The notes beneath the pieces were generated by a model that did not search any database, was not told the origin of the DNA, and was given only the letters and a program-made list of their open reading frames with translations. 64,000 nucleotides of DNA, taken from positions 35,706 through 99,705 of the forward strand of contig CADAZU010000011.1 in the NCBI GenBank assembly GCA_902792535.1, written 5' to 3'. Shown here piece after piece: positions 18,281 to 26,755 of this stretch. A program made the translations under genes and the position numbers. Numbering within the stretch: the first letter of the stretch is position 1; every line of letters starts with the position of its first letter. This DNA comes from an uncultured Bacteroidales bacterium (GTDB taxonomy: Bacteria > Bacteroidota > Bacteroidia > Bacteroidales > Paludibacteraceae).

Positions 18281-19141
18281 ATGTTTTTTCAAATCATTCA
18301 TCCCGCAGCGTTTCTGCGACCGTATATATCCCGCTATGTGTTCGTGCGCGCGGAGGGTTCGACCGATACGATGACGCCTCCTGCAGACGATCCGCGGTTT
18401 GTGAACGGGAAGCATGTGCAGCCGATGTTACCCAACTACGGCAGTCTGATCTTTGTCCGGAATGCCGTTGTGGAAATAGGCGGCAAGCAATCCGATGAGT
18501 TGCTGTTGCTCGGCGCGAATCAGACCACTTTGGGGCTTACTACTGTCAGCGGTTGGTTCGAAGGAATGATGATGGATTTTGAGCCGGGAGGCATGCATAT
18601 ATTAACCGGTGTGGATCTGCAGCAGTTATCCGGCAAAGTGTTGAGGGCAAGCGAATCGGGCGATGAAGGTTTGGCGCACTTGGATCAGATCTTCAAATCA
18701 ACACTCAAGGCGGAAGATATTGCGCCGCAAATGGATGCTTTTTTCTTGGGGCGTATTCCTGTAAAGGAAGATATCAACTATGCGCGGATAAGAAAAGTGA
18801 TTGCCGCTTGTGATGAAGCGAAAGGCAATATCTCGGCGGCAGAGATGGCTTCCGTGGCTTGTTTGGGTGAAAGGCAGTTTTTGCGGGTTTTCCGTAATTA
18901 TGTGGGTATTCCGCCGAAGCAGTATGTGCGTCTGAGGCGTTTTCATCGTGCGATACAAGCCATGCAGATCCAGGCTGCGCAAGGCAAACCGATTGATTTG
19001 CTGGCAACGGTTTTGGAGCATGGTTATTATGATTTGAGTCACGCCGCGATGGAGTTTCAGCAGATGGGGTGTGTCTCGCCGGGGCAGTTCCGAATGCTCG
19101 GTATTCCTTTGACGGACGATTTTTCGGTCTTTTTTGCATAA
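18281..19141 (+). CDS. AraC-family transcriptional regulator
   Basis: 286 residues from ATG 18281, four bases after the kinase stop. The N-terminal 150 residues match the cupin-like sensing part often seen ahead of AraC domains in Bacteroidota (AAFLRPYISRYVFVR near the start). The C-terminal 105 residues hold two helix-turn-helix units, the first in AEMASVACLGERQFLRVFRN and the second around HGYYDLSHAAMEFQQM. It may control the receptor gene downstream, which has its own promoter 48 bases further on. The effector is unknown. Confidence 0.87.
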   Translation: MFFQIIHPAAFLRPYISRYVFVRAEGSTDTMTPPADDPRFVNGKHVQPMLPNYGSLIFVRNAVVEIGGKQSDELLLLGANQTTLGLTTVSGWFEGMMMDFEPGGMHILTGVDLQQLSGKVLRASESGDEGLAHLDQIFKSTLKAEDIAPQMDAFFLGRIPVKEDINYARIRKVIAACDEAKGNISAAEMASVACLGERQFLRVFRNYVGIPPKQYVRLRRFHRAIQAMQIQAAQGKPIDLLATVLEHGYYDLSHAAMEFQQMGCVSPGQFRMLGIPLTDDFSVFFA

Positions 19142-19188
19142 AAACATATAATGTCCGTTTTTTCATATACCGGGCGCAAGAAAAGCAG

Positions 19189-19196
19189 TACTTTTG
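19189..19196 (+). promoter_or_regulatory. Probable -7 element for the TonB-type receptor gene
   Basis: TACTTTTG followed by CACCGG, 22 bases before the ATG at 19219. The -33 half is poorly defined. Confidence 0.45.
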
Positions 19197-19218
19197 CACC
19201 GGATTTGAAATTTGAGTT

Positions 19219-21702
19219 ATGAAAAAGCTAGTTTTATTATTTGCTCTGTTAGTCTCTGTAGCAGCAAAAGCAGAGACGATTAAAGGAAGTGTGGTGGATA
19301 GCCGCGGCGAAGCCATGCCGTATGTGACGATTTCTGTGCTTGCGCCCGATTCCAGTCTGGTAACCGGTGCTATTACCGATGAGGAGGGAAAGTACGAAGT
19401 AGAAGTGACTAAGGGACTAAGTACCAAGGGACTAATTATTCAGGCTTCGTATGTGGGTTATCAAACGGCGTTCGGCGGACCGGATTTTGTGCTGCGCGAA
19501 GAGACAGAGCGGCTCAAAGAGGTGGAGGTGAAAGCCAAGAAACCGCTTATTGAGCGACAGATGGACAAGTTGGTGGTGAATGTCTCTGCTTCGCCGCTCG
19601 CGGCGGGTTCTAACGGAAATGATATTCTCCGCCGTTCGCCGGGTGTGCGGATCGACAAGGACGGCAATATTACCGTGAACGGTAAATCGGTGGAGATCTA
19701 TGTCGATGGCAAGCCTTCGTACCTCAGCGGTCAGCAGCTCAAAGCCATGTTGGACGGAACGGACGGAAACACGATCGAGAAGATTGAAATTATCTCGAAT
19801 CCTTCTGCTAAATACGACGCTTCGGGTCAAGGTGGAATCATCAATATCAAGACCAAGCGGAATATGATGAAAGGTCTGAACGGAATGCTTTCTGCCGGTT
19901 ATGGAGGAATGTATTTCGGCGATGTGAGGCGGTGGCTGAACACAGAAATGGTGTCACTCAACCTCAATTACCGGAGCGATAAGACGTACACTTTCGGCCA
20001 GTTCACGCAGGTCTTTGCGCAGAATGACATTGACTTTGAGTCCTACCGCGAGACGCCGGCGCTGAAGAACTACTCCTATTCGGATTACAACATCAATTTC
20101 CAGTACTACATGCTGAAGGTCGGTAACGACTGGTATGTGGATTCGCTCAACACGCTCGGTTTTATCCTTCAGGTGCCGTTCATGGACGTGGACCAGTATA
20201 TCGTGCCGGGGCTCAATGCCGCTTATATGATCCAAGGAACGGACACGACGAACAGTACGACCAATTCGCAGAATCGTCTGAAAGCTCCGCAGCACACGGC
20301 GAACCTCAACTATACGCACACGTTCTCGGAGGATCTGGAGCGCGAGCTGACCGTTAATGTCGATTACAACCGCTACAACAACGGTTCCGTGAATTTCCAA
20401 GAGACGCGATACGACAAGCCTTTTAATGGTATTAGTGCGCTTGGAATTGACATTAGAAGCAGGCAGATTGTCAATATTTATTCTGCCAAGATGGACTTCC
20501 AGACCAAGTTCTGGAAAACCGGTATGATTGAAGCCGGCGTCAAGTATGCGCTCTCTTCGACCGACAATAACATGACGACCGATTCGACGCGCAACGGAGA
20601 TGTGCGTCCGACGGATCATAACGCTTTCCGTTATGACGAGCACGTGGCGGCGGCATATATCTCTGTCGGCAAACAGTTCGGCGAACATTGGTCGGTTAAG
20701 CTGGGTCTGCGCGGCGAATATACGTTTTCGCACGGCGACTGGAAAGACGACGGCTTGGATTCGGTCATCAACAAGTCTTATTTTGACCCGTTCCCGACCG
20801 CTTATATCGGCTATACGACGAAGCCGCTGGGTAAGTTGCAGCAGCCGATAGCCGTTTCTGCGAGCTATACGCGGCGTATCAAACGTCCGAACTACTGGAT
20901 GCTGAATCCGTTTACTTCGTACGTGGACGCCTATTCGATCCAGAAAGGAAATACCAACCTCACGCCGGAGTTTAACAACGATGTGGAGGTGCATTTCAGC
21001 TGGACGCAGTACCTCAATATGACTTTCAATTTTGCGCACACGCAGGATATGTTCTCCTCCAAAGTGACGATTCTGCCGAACGGAATCGGTCTCTCTCAAT
21101 GGTCGAATTTCGGTACGTGCACTACGCATGGTGCGAATATATCGCTGACGGAGTTGCCGCTGGTGCCGAAGTATGTTAAGGCGGAGGACGGTTCCAAGTC
21201 GATGCAGGGCGCATGGCTGGCGCTTACGGTCAATGCCGGATGGCTGCATTTCATCAACAAGTCGTACGAGAAACAAGCGGACGGCACGCCGGTGTATGAG
21301 AATAGGAGCCATTACGGCTATGTGGGAGGCACGCTCTCGGCGTATCTGCCGCAGGACTGGACGCTGACGATCGACGGCAACTGGTCGTCCCCGATGACTA
21401 CGGGTTATAACCGCTCGGGGAGTACTTATTTTGCAAGCTTCGGCGTGCGTAAGATGTGGATGAAGAAAGGACTGATTTTCAATCTCAATGTGCAGGATCT
21501 GCTTCGTTCGCTCAGTTTCCAAAGTGACGATTTAGGTCAGCAGCCGGGCTATCGTTCGTGGTATAAGAATACCGTCCGCCAGCAGCGTGTGATGCTGTCC
21601 GTGACATGGATGTTCGGTCAGTACCAGCAGCACAAGAACCGCAAAGTGGGCGATCTCGATGAATCGTCCCGTCTCGGCGGCGGTGGCGGAGTGGGGCAGT
21701 AA
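19219..21702 (+). CDS. TonB-dependent receptor-like outer-membrane beta-barrel protein
   Basis: 827 residues. Signal peptide 1-19 (LVLLFALLVSVAAKA). A carboxypeptidase-regulatory-like domain at about 20-105 (IKGSVVDSRGEAMPYVTISV), a plug domain with NDILRRSPGVRIDKDG and PSAKYDASGQGGIINIKTK, then a barrel of about 600 residues of the OMP_b-brl_3 type ending SVTWMFGQYQQH. Such receptors import or sense ligands using TonB energy; no substrate can be read here. Residues 64-72 (TKGLSTKGL) are spelled by the GGGACTAAGTACCAAG spacer word inserted in the first domain. The AraC gene upstream is a candidate regulator. Confidence 0.88.
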   Translation: MKKLVLLFALLVSVAAKAETIKGSVVDSRGEAMPYVTISVLAPDSSLVTGAITDEEGKYEVEVTKGLSTKGLIIQASYVGYQTAFGGPDFVLREETERLKEVEVKAKKPLIERQMDKLVVNVSASPLAAGSNGNDILRRSPGVRIDKDGNITVNGKSVEIYVDGKPSYLSGQQLKAMLDGTDGNTIEKIEIISNPSAKYDASGQGGIINIKTKRNMMKGLNGMLSAGYGGMYFGDVRRWLNTEMVSLNLNYRSDKTYTFGQFTQVFAQNDIDFESYRETPALKNYSYSDYNINFQYYMLKVGNDWYVDSLNTLGFILQVPFMDVDQYIVPGLNAAYMIQGTDTTNSTTNSQNRLKAPQHTANLNYTHTFSEDLERELTVNVDYNRYNNGSVNFQETRYDKPFNGISALGIDIRSRQIVNIYSAKMDFQTKFWKTGMIEAGVKYALSSTDNNMTTDSTRNGDVRPTDHNAFRYDEHVAAAYISVGKQFGEHWSVKLGLRGEYTFSHGDWKDDGLDSVINKSYFDPFPTAYIGYTTKPLGKLQQPIAVSASYTRRIKRPNYWMLNPFTSYVDAYSIQKGNTNLTPEFNNDVEVHFSWTQYLNMTFNFAHTQDMFSSKVTILPNGIGLSQWSNFGTCTTHGANISLTELPLVPKYVKAEDGSKSMQGAWLALTVNAGWLHFINKSYEKQADGTPVYENRSHYGYVGGTLSAYLPQDWTLTIDGNWSSPMTTGYNRSGSTYFASFGVRKMWMKKGLIFNLNVQDLLRSLSFQSDDLGQQPGYRSWYKNTVRQQRVMLSVTWMFGQYQQHKNRKVGDLDESSRLGGGGGVGQ

Positions 21703-21760
21703 GGCGTTTTTCCCTGTTTGAGTATAGTGTAACCATAGTGTGATTCGCTTACTAACCTAC

Positions 21761-21911
21761 GAATCACCTATGAATCACCTATGAATCACCTATGAATCAC
21801 CTATGAATCACCTAAGAATCACCTAAGAATCACCTAAGAATCACCTAAGAATCACCTAAGAATCACCTAAGAATCACCTAAGAATCACCTAAGAATCACC
21901 TAAGAATCACC
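21761..21911. repeat. 11-bp tandem array, 13 full units and a partial
   Basis: Four units of GAATCACCTAT (21761-21804), nine of GAATCACCTAA (21805-21903) and a partial GAATCACC. The two unit types are blocked, not mixed. The 11-bp period is close to one helical turn. It is non-coding, between the receptor stop and the Nudix promoter. On the opposite strand the unit reads GATTCTTAGGT, 9 of 11 bases equal to the unit of the array at 60167. Confidence 0.95.
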
Positions 21912-21929
21912 AATAGATTACTGCATGCA

Positions 21930-21958
21930 AAGCCCCCCAACCCCCTAAAGGGGGAGAG
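21930..21958. repeat. G-rich palindromic element between the receptor and Nudix genes
   Basis: On the minus strand CCCCCTTTAGGGGG followed by TTGGGGGGCTT. It has the same form as the elements inside the two YitT genes and at 59.8 kb. It may also act as a terminator for the receptor gene, though no T-run follows. Confidence 0.75.
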
Positions 21959-21998
21959 AGGTGAAAGGTGAGAAAATTAGGAAAAAACGCGCGCGCAC

Positions 21999-22029
21999 TT
22001 GCATATATGAAAAAAAAGTAGTAATTTTG
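21999..22029 (+). promoter_or_regulatory. Promoter for the Nudix gene
   Basis: TTG 21999-22001, 20 bases, TAATTTTG 22022-22029; the leader to ATG 22053 is about 17 bases. Confidence 0.65.
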
Positions 22030-22052
22030 CAGGCAAAATTGGAAGAATAGCA

Positions 22053-22610
22053 ATGTATCCGAAAATTGATAATCGTCCTTGGAAGGTGGTGCACAGCGAG
22101 AATATACTGCGGTTGGGACCGTGGCTTTCTGTGCGTCAGGAGTGTGTGGAGTTGCCTTCGGGCAAGCAGATTCCGACTTGGTTCATATTGGAGTTTCCCG
22201 ACTGGATCAACGTGATTGCCATTACCAAAGACGGCAAGATGGTGATGGAGGATCAATACCGTCACGCGCTGGGTGAGACGCACTATGAGTTAGTGGCAGG
22301 CGTGATTGATCCGGGCGAGACGCCGCTGGAAGCAGCCAAGCGCGAGTTGAGCGAAGAGACCGGATATGAGGGCGGGGAATGGAGTCTTTTCATGACCCTT
22401 TCGCCGAATCCGACGAATCATAACAACTTGTCTTATACCTTTTTAGCAACGGGCGTGGAGAAACGCCGCGAACAACACCAGGAGGCGACAGAGGACATTC
22501 ATGTGGATATCATGGAGAAGGAGCAGGTTCGAGAAATGCTGGAGGACGGCGAGATCATCCAAGCGCTGCATGCCGCGCCGCTGTGGAAATACTTTGCGAT
22601 GCATAATTAA
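22053..22610 (+). CDS. Nudix hydrolase, ADP-ribose pyrophosphatase-like
   Basis: 185 residues. The Nudix box is complete: G at the start of GVIDPGETPLEAAKRELSEE, then TGYEG, with the two metal-binding glutamates of REL-SEE. The upstream strand MVMEDQYRHALGETHYELVAG fits the ADP-ribose/nucleotide-sugar branch. It likely hydrolyses an X-linked nucleoside diphosphate in the cytoplasm. It stands alone between non-coding stretches on both sides. Confidence 0.88.
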   Translation: MYPKIDNRPWKVVHSENILRLGPWLSVRQECVELPSGKQIPTWFILEFPDWINVIAITKDGKMVMEDQYRHALGETHYELVAGVIDPGETPLEAAKRELSEETGYEGGEWSLFMTLSPNPTNHNNLSYTFLATGVEKRREQHQEATEDIHVDIMEKEQVREMLEDGEIIQALHAAPLWKYFAMHN

Positions 22611-22653
22611 ATAAATTGTTACGATAATTTTAAGAAAAAAAACATATAAAACC

Positions 22654-22775
22654 CTTTTGAAGGCTTTAGCGCAAAGCGCCATGCGTATTTTGCCGGTAAA
22701 AACTCCTCGCAAGCAAGCTTTCGGATAGTTTTTACCAACAAACTCCGCAACTCTGCGAGTAAAAGCCTTCAAAAG
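22654..22775. other. Branched inverted-repeat element of unknown function
   Basis: An outer 14-bp perfect stem (CTTTTGAAGGCTTT at 22654-22667 with its complement at 22762-22775) encloses three smaller hairpins: GCGC-AAA-GCGC (22669-22679), GGTAAAAACT with AGTTTTTACC (22695-22704 with 22727-22736), and CTCCGCA with TGCGAG near 22743-22759. It is not a tRNA: there is no T-loop sequence or acceptor end. It could be a small RNA, a terminator complex or a mobile palindrome. Confidence 0.6.
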
Positions 22776-22837
22776 CAATAAACATTAAAAACATTTTTAT
22801 TGGTCAACAATTATCCACAATTACCAACAATTTATTA

Positions 22838-22990
22838 AACGGCGAATTACGCGAATTAAACGAATTTTTAAGGTTCACAAATTAAACAGATTTTTTAAAA
22901 CGGCGAATTACGCGAATTAAACGAATTTTTAAGGTTCACAAATTAAACAGATTTTTTAAAACGGCGAATTACGCGAATTAAACGAATTTA
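22838..22990. repeat. 61-bp tandem repeat, about 2.5 copies, upstream of gdhA
   Basis: GGCGAATTACGCGAATTAAA occurs at 22841, 22902 and 22963, with the intervening AGGTTCACAAATTAAACAGA also repeated; the copies are nearly identical. It is AT-rich and non-coding and ends 68 bases before the gdhA start. No promoter of the usual pattern was found between it and gdhA, so the repeat may hold or influence the gdhA control region. Confidence 0.92.
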
Positions 22991-23058
22991 CGTAACGCGG
23001 AACTTAAAATATCGCAACAATAGTAAGAAAAAAATTCTAACCATAAAAACACAAAATA

Positions 23059-24402
23059 ATGAAAGTACAAGACATTATGCAGCGTTTGGCTGCGAAACAC
23101 CCGGGGGAAGCAGAGTACCTGCAGGCGGTTCAGGAAGTATTGGAGTCGATTGAAGAGGTGTACAACCAACACCCGGAGTTTGAGCAAGCCAAAATCGTAG
23201 AGCGGATGGTGGAGCCGGATCGAATCTTCACGTTCCGCGTGACATGGATTGACGATCAGGGCGAAGTGCAGACGAACCTCGGTTACCGCGTTCAGTTCAA
23301 CAGCGCGATCGGTCCGTACAAAGGCGGTCTGCGTTTCCACAGAGCGGTCACGCCGTCGATGCTGAAGTTCTTAGGCTTCGAGCAGACGTTCAAGAACGCG
23401 CTGACGACGCTGCCGATGGGTGGCGCGAAAGGCGGTTCGGACTTTGATCCGGTGGGAAAGAGTGATGCGGAGATTATGCGATTCTGCCAAGCGTTCATGT
23501 TGGAATTGTGGCGTTGCATCGGTCCGGATCAGGATATTCCGGCAGGCGATGTGGGCGTCGGCGGACGTGAGATCGGTTTCCTGAACGGAATGTATCAGAA
23601 ACTCGCGCGCGAATACCATACAGGTGTTTTGACAGGCAAAGGCATGACTTGGGGCGGAAGTATTCTGCGACCGGAAGCCACCGGTTTCGGCGCACTCTAT
23701 TTCACGCAACACCTGCTGCACAAAGCCGGCAAAGATATCAAGGGAAAGAAAGTGGCTATTTCGGGCTTCGGTAATGTGGCTTGGGGAGCTGCGACGAAAG
23801 CGGTTGAGTTGGGCGCACAAGTAGTGGCGATCAGCGGACCGGACGGCGTAGTAGAAATTAAGGACGGTATTACGAAAGAGATGATTGATTACATGCTCGT
23901 TATGCGTGCTTCGAACCGCAATAAAGTGCAAGACATGGCGGACAAGTTCCCGGAGCTCTGTGCGTTTACCGCGGGCAAGAAGGCATGGTCGGTACCGTGC
24001 GACATTGCGCTACCATGTGCGTTCCAGAACGAGTTGAGCGAAGAGGACGCGAAGGAGCTGAAGGCAAACGGTTGCTGGTGTTGCTGCGAGGTTTCGAACA
24101 TGGGCTGCCAACCGGGAGCGATCCATTTCTTCCAGCATAACGGAGTGCTCTTTGCACCGGGCAAGGCGGTCAACGCAGGCGGCGTGGCTACAAGCGGTCT
24201 GGAAATGACCCAGAACGCCGAGCACCTGAGTTGGACAGGAAAAGAGGTGGATGAGCGTCTGCATCATATCATGGAGTCGATTCACGAACAATGTGTCCGT
24301 TACGGCACGCAGAAAGACGGCACGATCGACTACGTGAAGGGCGCGAACATCGCCGGATTCATGAAAGTGGCGACGGCTATGTTGGAGCAGGGAATCATTT
24401 AA
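23059..24402 (+). CDS. gdhA: NADP-type glutamate dehydrogenase
   Basis: 447 residues, the hexameric bacterial form. The family's signatures are present: GPYKGGLRFHRAVTPSMLKF with the substrate-binding lysine, LPMGGAKGGSDFDP with the catalytic lysine, GDVGVGGREIGF, and a nucleotide-binding ISGFGNVAWGAA. It interconverts 2-oxoglutarate plus ammonia and glutamate. The neighbouring kbl and tdh suggest a role in amino-acid catabolism here, with nitrogen assimilation equally possible. NADP preference is inferred from family type. Confidence 0.95.
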   Translation: MKVQDIMQRLAAKHPGEAEYLQAVQEVLESIEEVYNQHPEFEQAKIVERMVEPDRIFTFRVTWIDDQGEVQTNLGYRVQFNSAIGPYKGGLRFHRAVTPSMLKFLGFEQTFKNALTTLPMGGAKGGSDFDPVGKSDAEIMRFCQAFMLELWRCIGPDQDIPAGDVGVGGREIGFLNGMYQKLAREYHTGVLTGKGMTWGGSILRPEATGFGALYFTQHLLHKAGKDIKGKKVAISGFGNVAWGAATKAVELGAQVVAISGPDGVVEIKDGITKEMIDYMLVMRASNRNKVQDMADKFPELCAFTAGKKAWSVPCDIALPCAFQNELSEEDAKELKANGCWCCCEVSNMGCQPGAIHFFQHNGVLFAPGKAVNAGGVATSGLEMTQNAEHLSWTGKEVDERLHHIMESIHEQCVRYGTQKDGTIDYVKGANIAGFMKVATAMLEQGII

Positions 24403-24439
24403 AGTGACAAAGGGACAAAGTACTAAGCGACAAACAACT

Positions 24440-25630
24440 ATGTATCAGGAATTTCAGAAACACCTGCAGCAGACCTTGGCGGAGATCAAGGAGGCAGGAC
24501 TTTATAAGAACGAGCGGGTGATCATCACCCCGCAGTCAAGCGGAATCAAAGTAGAAGGCGGACAGGAAGTGATTAACTTCTGTGCGAATAACTATCTGGG
24601 TTTGGCGGACAATAAAGAGTTGATCGAAGCTGCGAAGGCGCGTATGGACGCACGCGGTTACGGCATGGCTTCCGTGCGTTTCATCTGCGGCACGCAGGAC
24701 ACGCACAAAGAGCTGGAGAAGGTGATCTCGGACTTCTTCGGAACAGAGGATACGATCCTTTATGCGGCTTGTTTTGACGCGAACGGCGGTCTGTTTGAAC
24801 CGCTGCTGACCGAAGAAGATGCTATCATCTCCGATGCGCTCAACCACGCTTCTATCATCGACGGCGTGCGGCTTTGCAAGGCGGTTCGTTACCGTTATGC
24901 GAACGGAGACATGGCGGATCTGGAGGAGCAGCTGAAGAAAGCGCAGGCACAGCGTTTCCGAATTATTGCAACGGACGGTGTGTTCTCCATGGATGGTAAC
25001 GTCTGTCCGCTGGATAAGATCTATGAGTTGGCGCAGAAATACAACGCGCTGGTCATGGTGGATGAGAGCCACTCGGCAGGCGTGGTCGGCAAGACCGGAC
25101 ACGGCGTGACCGAACTATACAACATGCGCGGCAAGGTGGAGATCATCACCGGCACGCTCGGCAAAGCGTTCGGCGGATCGGTTGGCGGTTTCACTACGGG
25201 TAAGAAAGAGATCATTGACCTCTTGCGTCAGCGCAGCCGTCCGTATCTGTTCTCGAACTCGATCCCGCCGATGATTGCCGCGGCAGGAATCAAGACGTTT
25301 GAGATCTTGACGCGGAGCAACGAGCTGCAGGATCGTCTGCACGAGAACACGGCGTACTTCGTAGAGAAGATGAAAGCGGCAGGATTCGATATCAAGCCGA
25401 CGCAGTCTGCTATCTGCGCAGTTATGCTGTATGACGCACGGCTGAGTCAGGAGTTCGCTGCGGCGCTCCAGAAAGAAGGAATATACGTAACGGGCTTTTA
25501 TTATCCGGTCGTTCCGAAAGGACAGGCGCGTATCCGCGTGCAGGTTTCCGCCGCGCATACACGCGAACAATTGGATAAATGTATCGCCGCCTTTACGAAG
25601 ATTGGCACGATTCTTGGTGTATTGAAGTGA
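24440..25630 (+). CDS. kbl: Glycine C-acetyltransferase (2-amino-3-ketobutyrate CoA ligase)
   Basis: 396 residues from ATG 24440. A GTG at 24404 is in frame but the 12 extra codons are spelled by the spacer word GTGACAAAGGGACAAAG and are not expected in the enzyme. It is a PLP enzyme of the alpha-oxoamine synthase family: NFCANNYLGLADN, DALNHASIIDG, VMVDESHSAGVVG and the PLP lysine in TGTLGKAFGGSVGG. It splits 2-amino-3-oxobutyrate with CoA into glycine and acetyl-CoA. tdh, the gene that makes its substrate, follows after a short spacer of the same words. Confidence 0.96.
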   Translation: MYQEFQKHLQQTLAEIKEAGLYKNERVIITPQSSGIKVEGGQEVINFCANNYLGLADNKELIEAAKARMDARGYGMASVRFICGTQDTHKELEKVISDFFGTEDTILYAACFDANGGLFEPLLTEEDAIISDALNHASIIDGVRLCKAVRYRYANGDMADLEEQLKKAQAQRFRIIATDGVFSMDGNVCPLDKIYELAQKYNALVMVDESHSAGVVGKTGHGVTELYNMRGKVEIITGTLGKAFGGSVGGFTTGKKEIIDLLRQRSRPYLFSNSIPPMIAAAGIKTFEILTRSNELQDRLHENTAYFVEKMKAAGFDIKPTQSAICAVMLYDARLSQEFAAALQKEGIYVTGFYYPVVPKGQARIRVQVSAAHTREQLDKCIAAFTKIGTILGVLK

Positions 25631-25660
25631 CAAAGTGACAAAGTACAAGGGACAAAGGAA

Positions 25661-26686
25661 ATGAAAGCATTAGTTAAGAAATATGCGGAGCCGGGCATTT
25701 GGATGGAAGAAGTTCCGATGCCGGAAGTGGGCGTGAACGACGTGCTGATCAAGGTCATCAAAGCCGCTATTTGCGGAACGGATTTGCACATGTACAAATG
25801 GGACGCATGGTCGCAAAGCCACTGCAAACCGCCTTATACGATGGGTCATGAGTTCGTGGGAATAGTAGCCGAAGTGGGCGCAGGTGTGCGCAATTTCAAG
25901 GTTGGCGAGCGCGTCACGGCGGAAGGGCATATCGTTTGCGGACATTGCCGCAACTGCCGCAGAGGCATGGGACATGTGTGCGAGAATACGATCTCGGTCG
26001 GAATAATGGGCAAAGACGGTTGTTTCGCAGAGTACGTGACGATTCCGGAGAGTAATGTGGTTAAGTTGCGTCCGGAGATACCTGACGATTTCGCAGCGAT
26101 CATGGATCCGTTCGGCAATGCCACCCATACGGCACTTGCTTTTCCTCTTTTGGGCGAAGATGTGCTGATCACGGGCGCAGGGCTGATCGGAACGATGGCA
26201 GCAGGAATCTGCCGCTATGCGGGAGCCAAACATATCGTGGTGACGGACATCAATCCGCTGCGGCTGGAGATCGCCAAGAAGATGGGTGCGACGCTGACAG
26301 TAGATGGCAGCAAGGGCGAGACGGTAGAAGGCGCGATGAAGCAATTAGGCATCAAAGGTTTCGATGTGGGACTGGAGATGTCCGGCGCACCTGCTGCCTT
26401 CAATGAGATGATCGAGCATATGTACAAAGGTGCCAACATCGCCCAGCTCGGTATCCTCCCTTCTGACACCCAGGTCAACTGGTCGGATGTGATCTTCAAT
26501 GCCTTGACAATCAAAGGAATCACGGGTCGCCGCATGTGGGAGACTTGGTATCAGATGGAGCAGATGCTGCTCGGAGGACTGGACCTCAGTCCGGTGATCA
26601 CCCACCGCTTCCAGTTCGAGGACTTCCAAAAGGGCTTCGACGTCATGGTAAGCGGTCAATGCGGCAAAGTTCTCCTCGAATGGTAA
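25661..26686 (+). CDS. tdh: L-threonine 3-dehydrogenase
   Basis: 341 residues, zinc-dependent medium-chain dehydrogenase. Catalytic zinc site in ICGTDLHMYKWDAW and MGHEFVG, structural zinc cysteines in CGHCRNCRRGMGHVC, and the NAD-binding turn in ITGAGLIGTMAAGI. It oxidises threonine to 2-amino-3-oxobutyrate with NAD+, feeding Kbl immediately upstream. The 5' spacer is GTGACAAAGTGACAAAG-type repeat DNA. Confidence 0.96.
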   Translation: MKALVKKYAEPGIWMEEVPMPEVGVNDVLIKVIKAAICGTDLHMYKWDAWSQSHCKPPYTMGHEFVGIVAEVGAGVRNFKVGERVTAEGHIVCGHCRNCRRGMGHVCENTISVGIMGKDGCFAEYVTIPESNVVKLRPEIPDDFAAIMDPFGNATHTALAFPLLGEDVLITGAGLIGTMAAGICRYAGAKHIVVTDINPLRLEIAKKMGATLTVDGSKGETVEGAMKQLGIKGFDVGLEMSGAPAAFNEMIEHMYKGANIAQLGILPSDTQVNWSDVIFNALTIKGITGRRMWETWYQMEQMLLGGLDLSPVITHRFQFEDFQKGFDVMVSGQCGKVLLEW

Positions 26687-26692
26687 GAAAAC

Positions 26693-26728
26693 CTAGATAA
26701 ACTAGTACAACTAGTTAAACTAGATAAA
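26693..26728. repeat. Four 9-bp CTAG words between tdh and the M16 protease gene
   Basis: CTAGATAAA, CTAGTACAA, CTAGTTAAA and CTAGATAAA stand head to tail. It is a spacer-word array of a different word class from its neighbours. Confidence 0.75.
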
Positions 26729-26755
26729 ATAGAACAAACTAAATAATTAACAACA

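Noticed and set aside
19954-21522. A 522-codon open frame antisense to the TonB-type receptor
   Set aside because: Shadow of the receptor gene; no motif, no start signal, and Arg/Ile/Val-rich composition.
21761-21911. CRISPR array
   Set aside because: The repeat unit is 11 bp with no spacers, and no cas gene is in the window.
22654-22775. tRNA gene suggested by the cloverleaf-like fold
   Set aside because: Outer stem is 14 bp, there is no T-loop consensus or anticodon arm of the right size.
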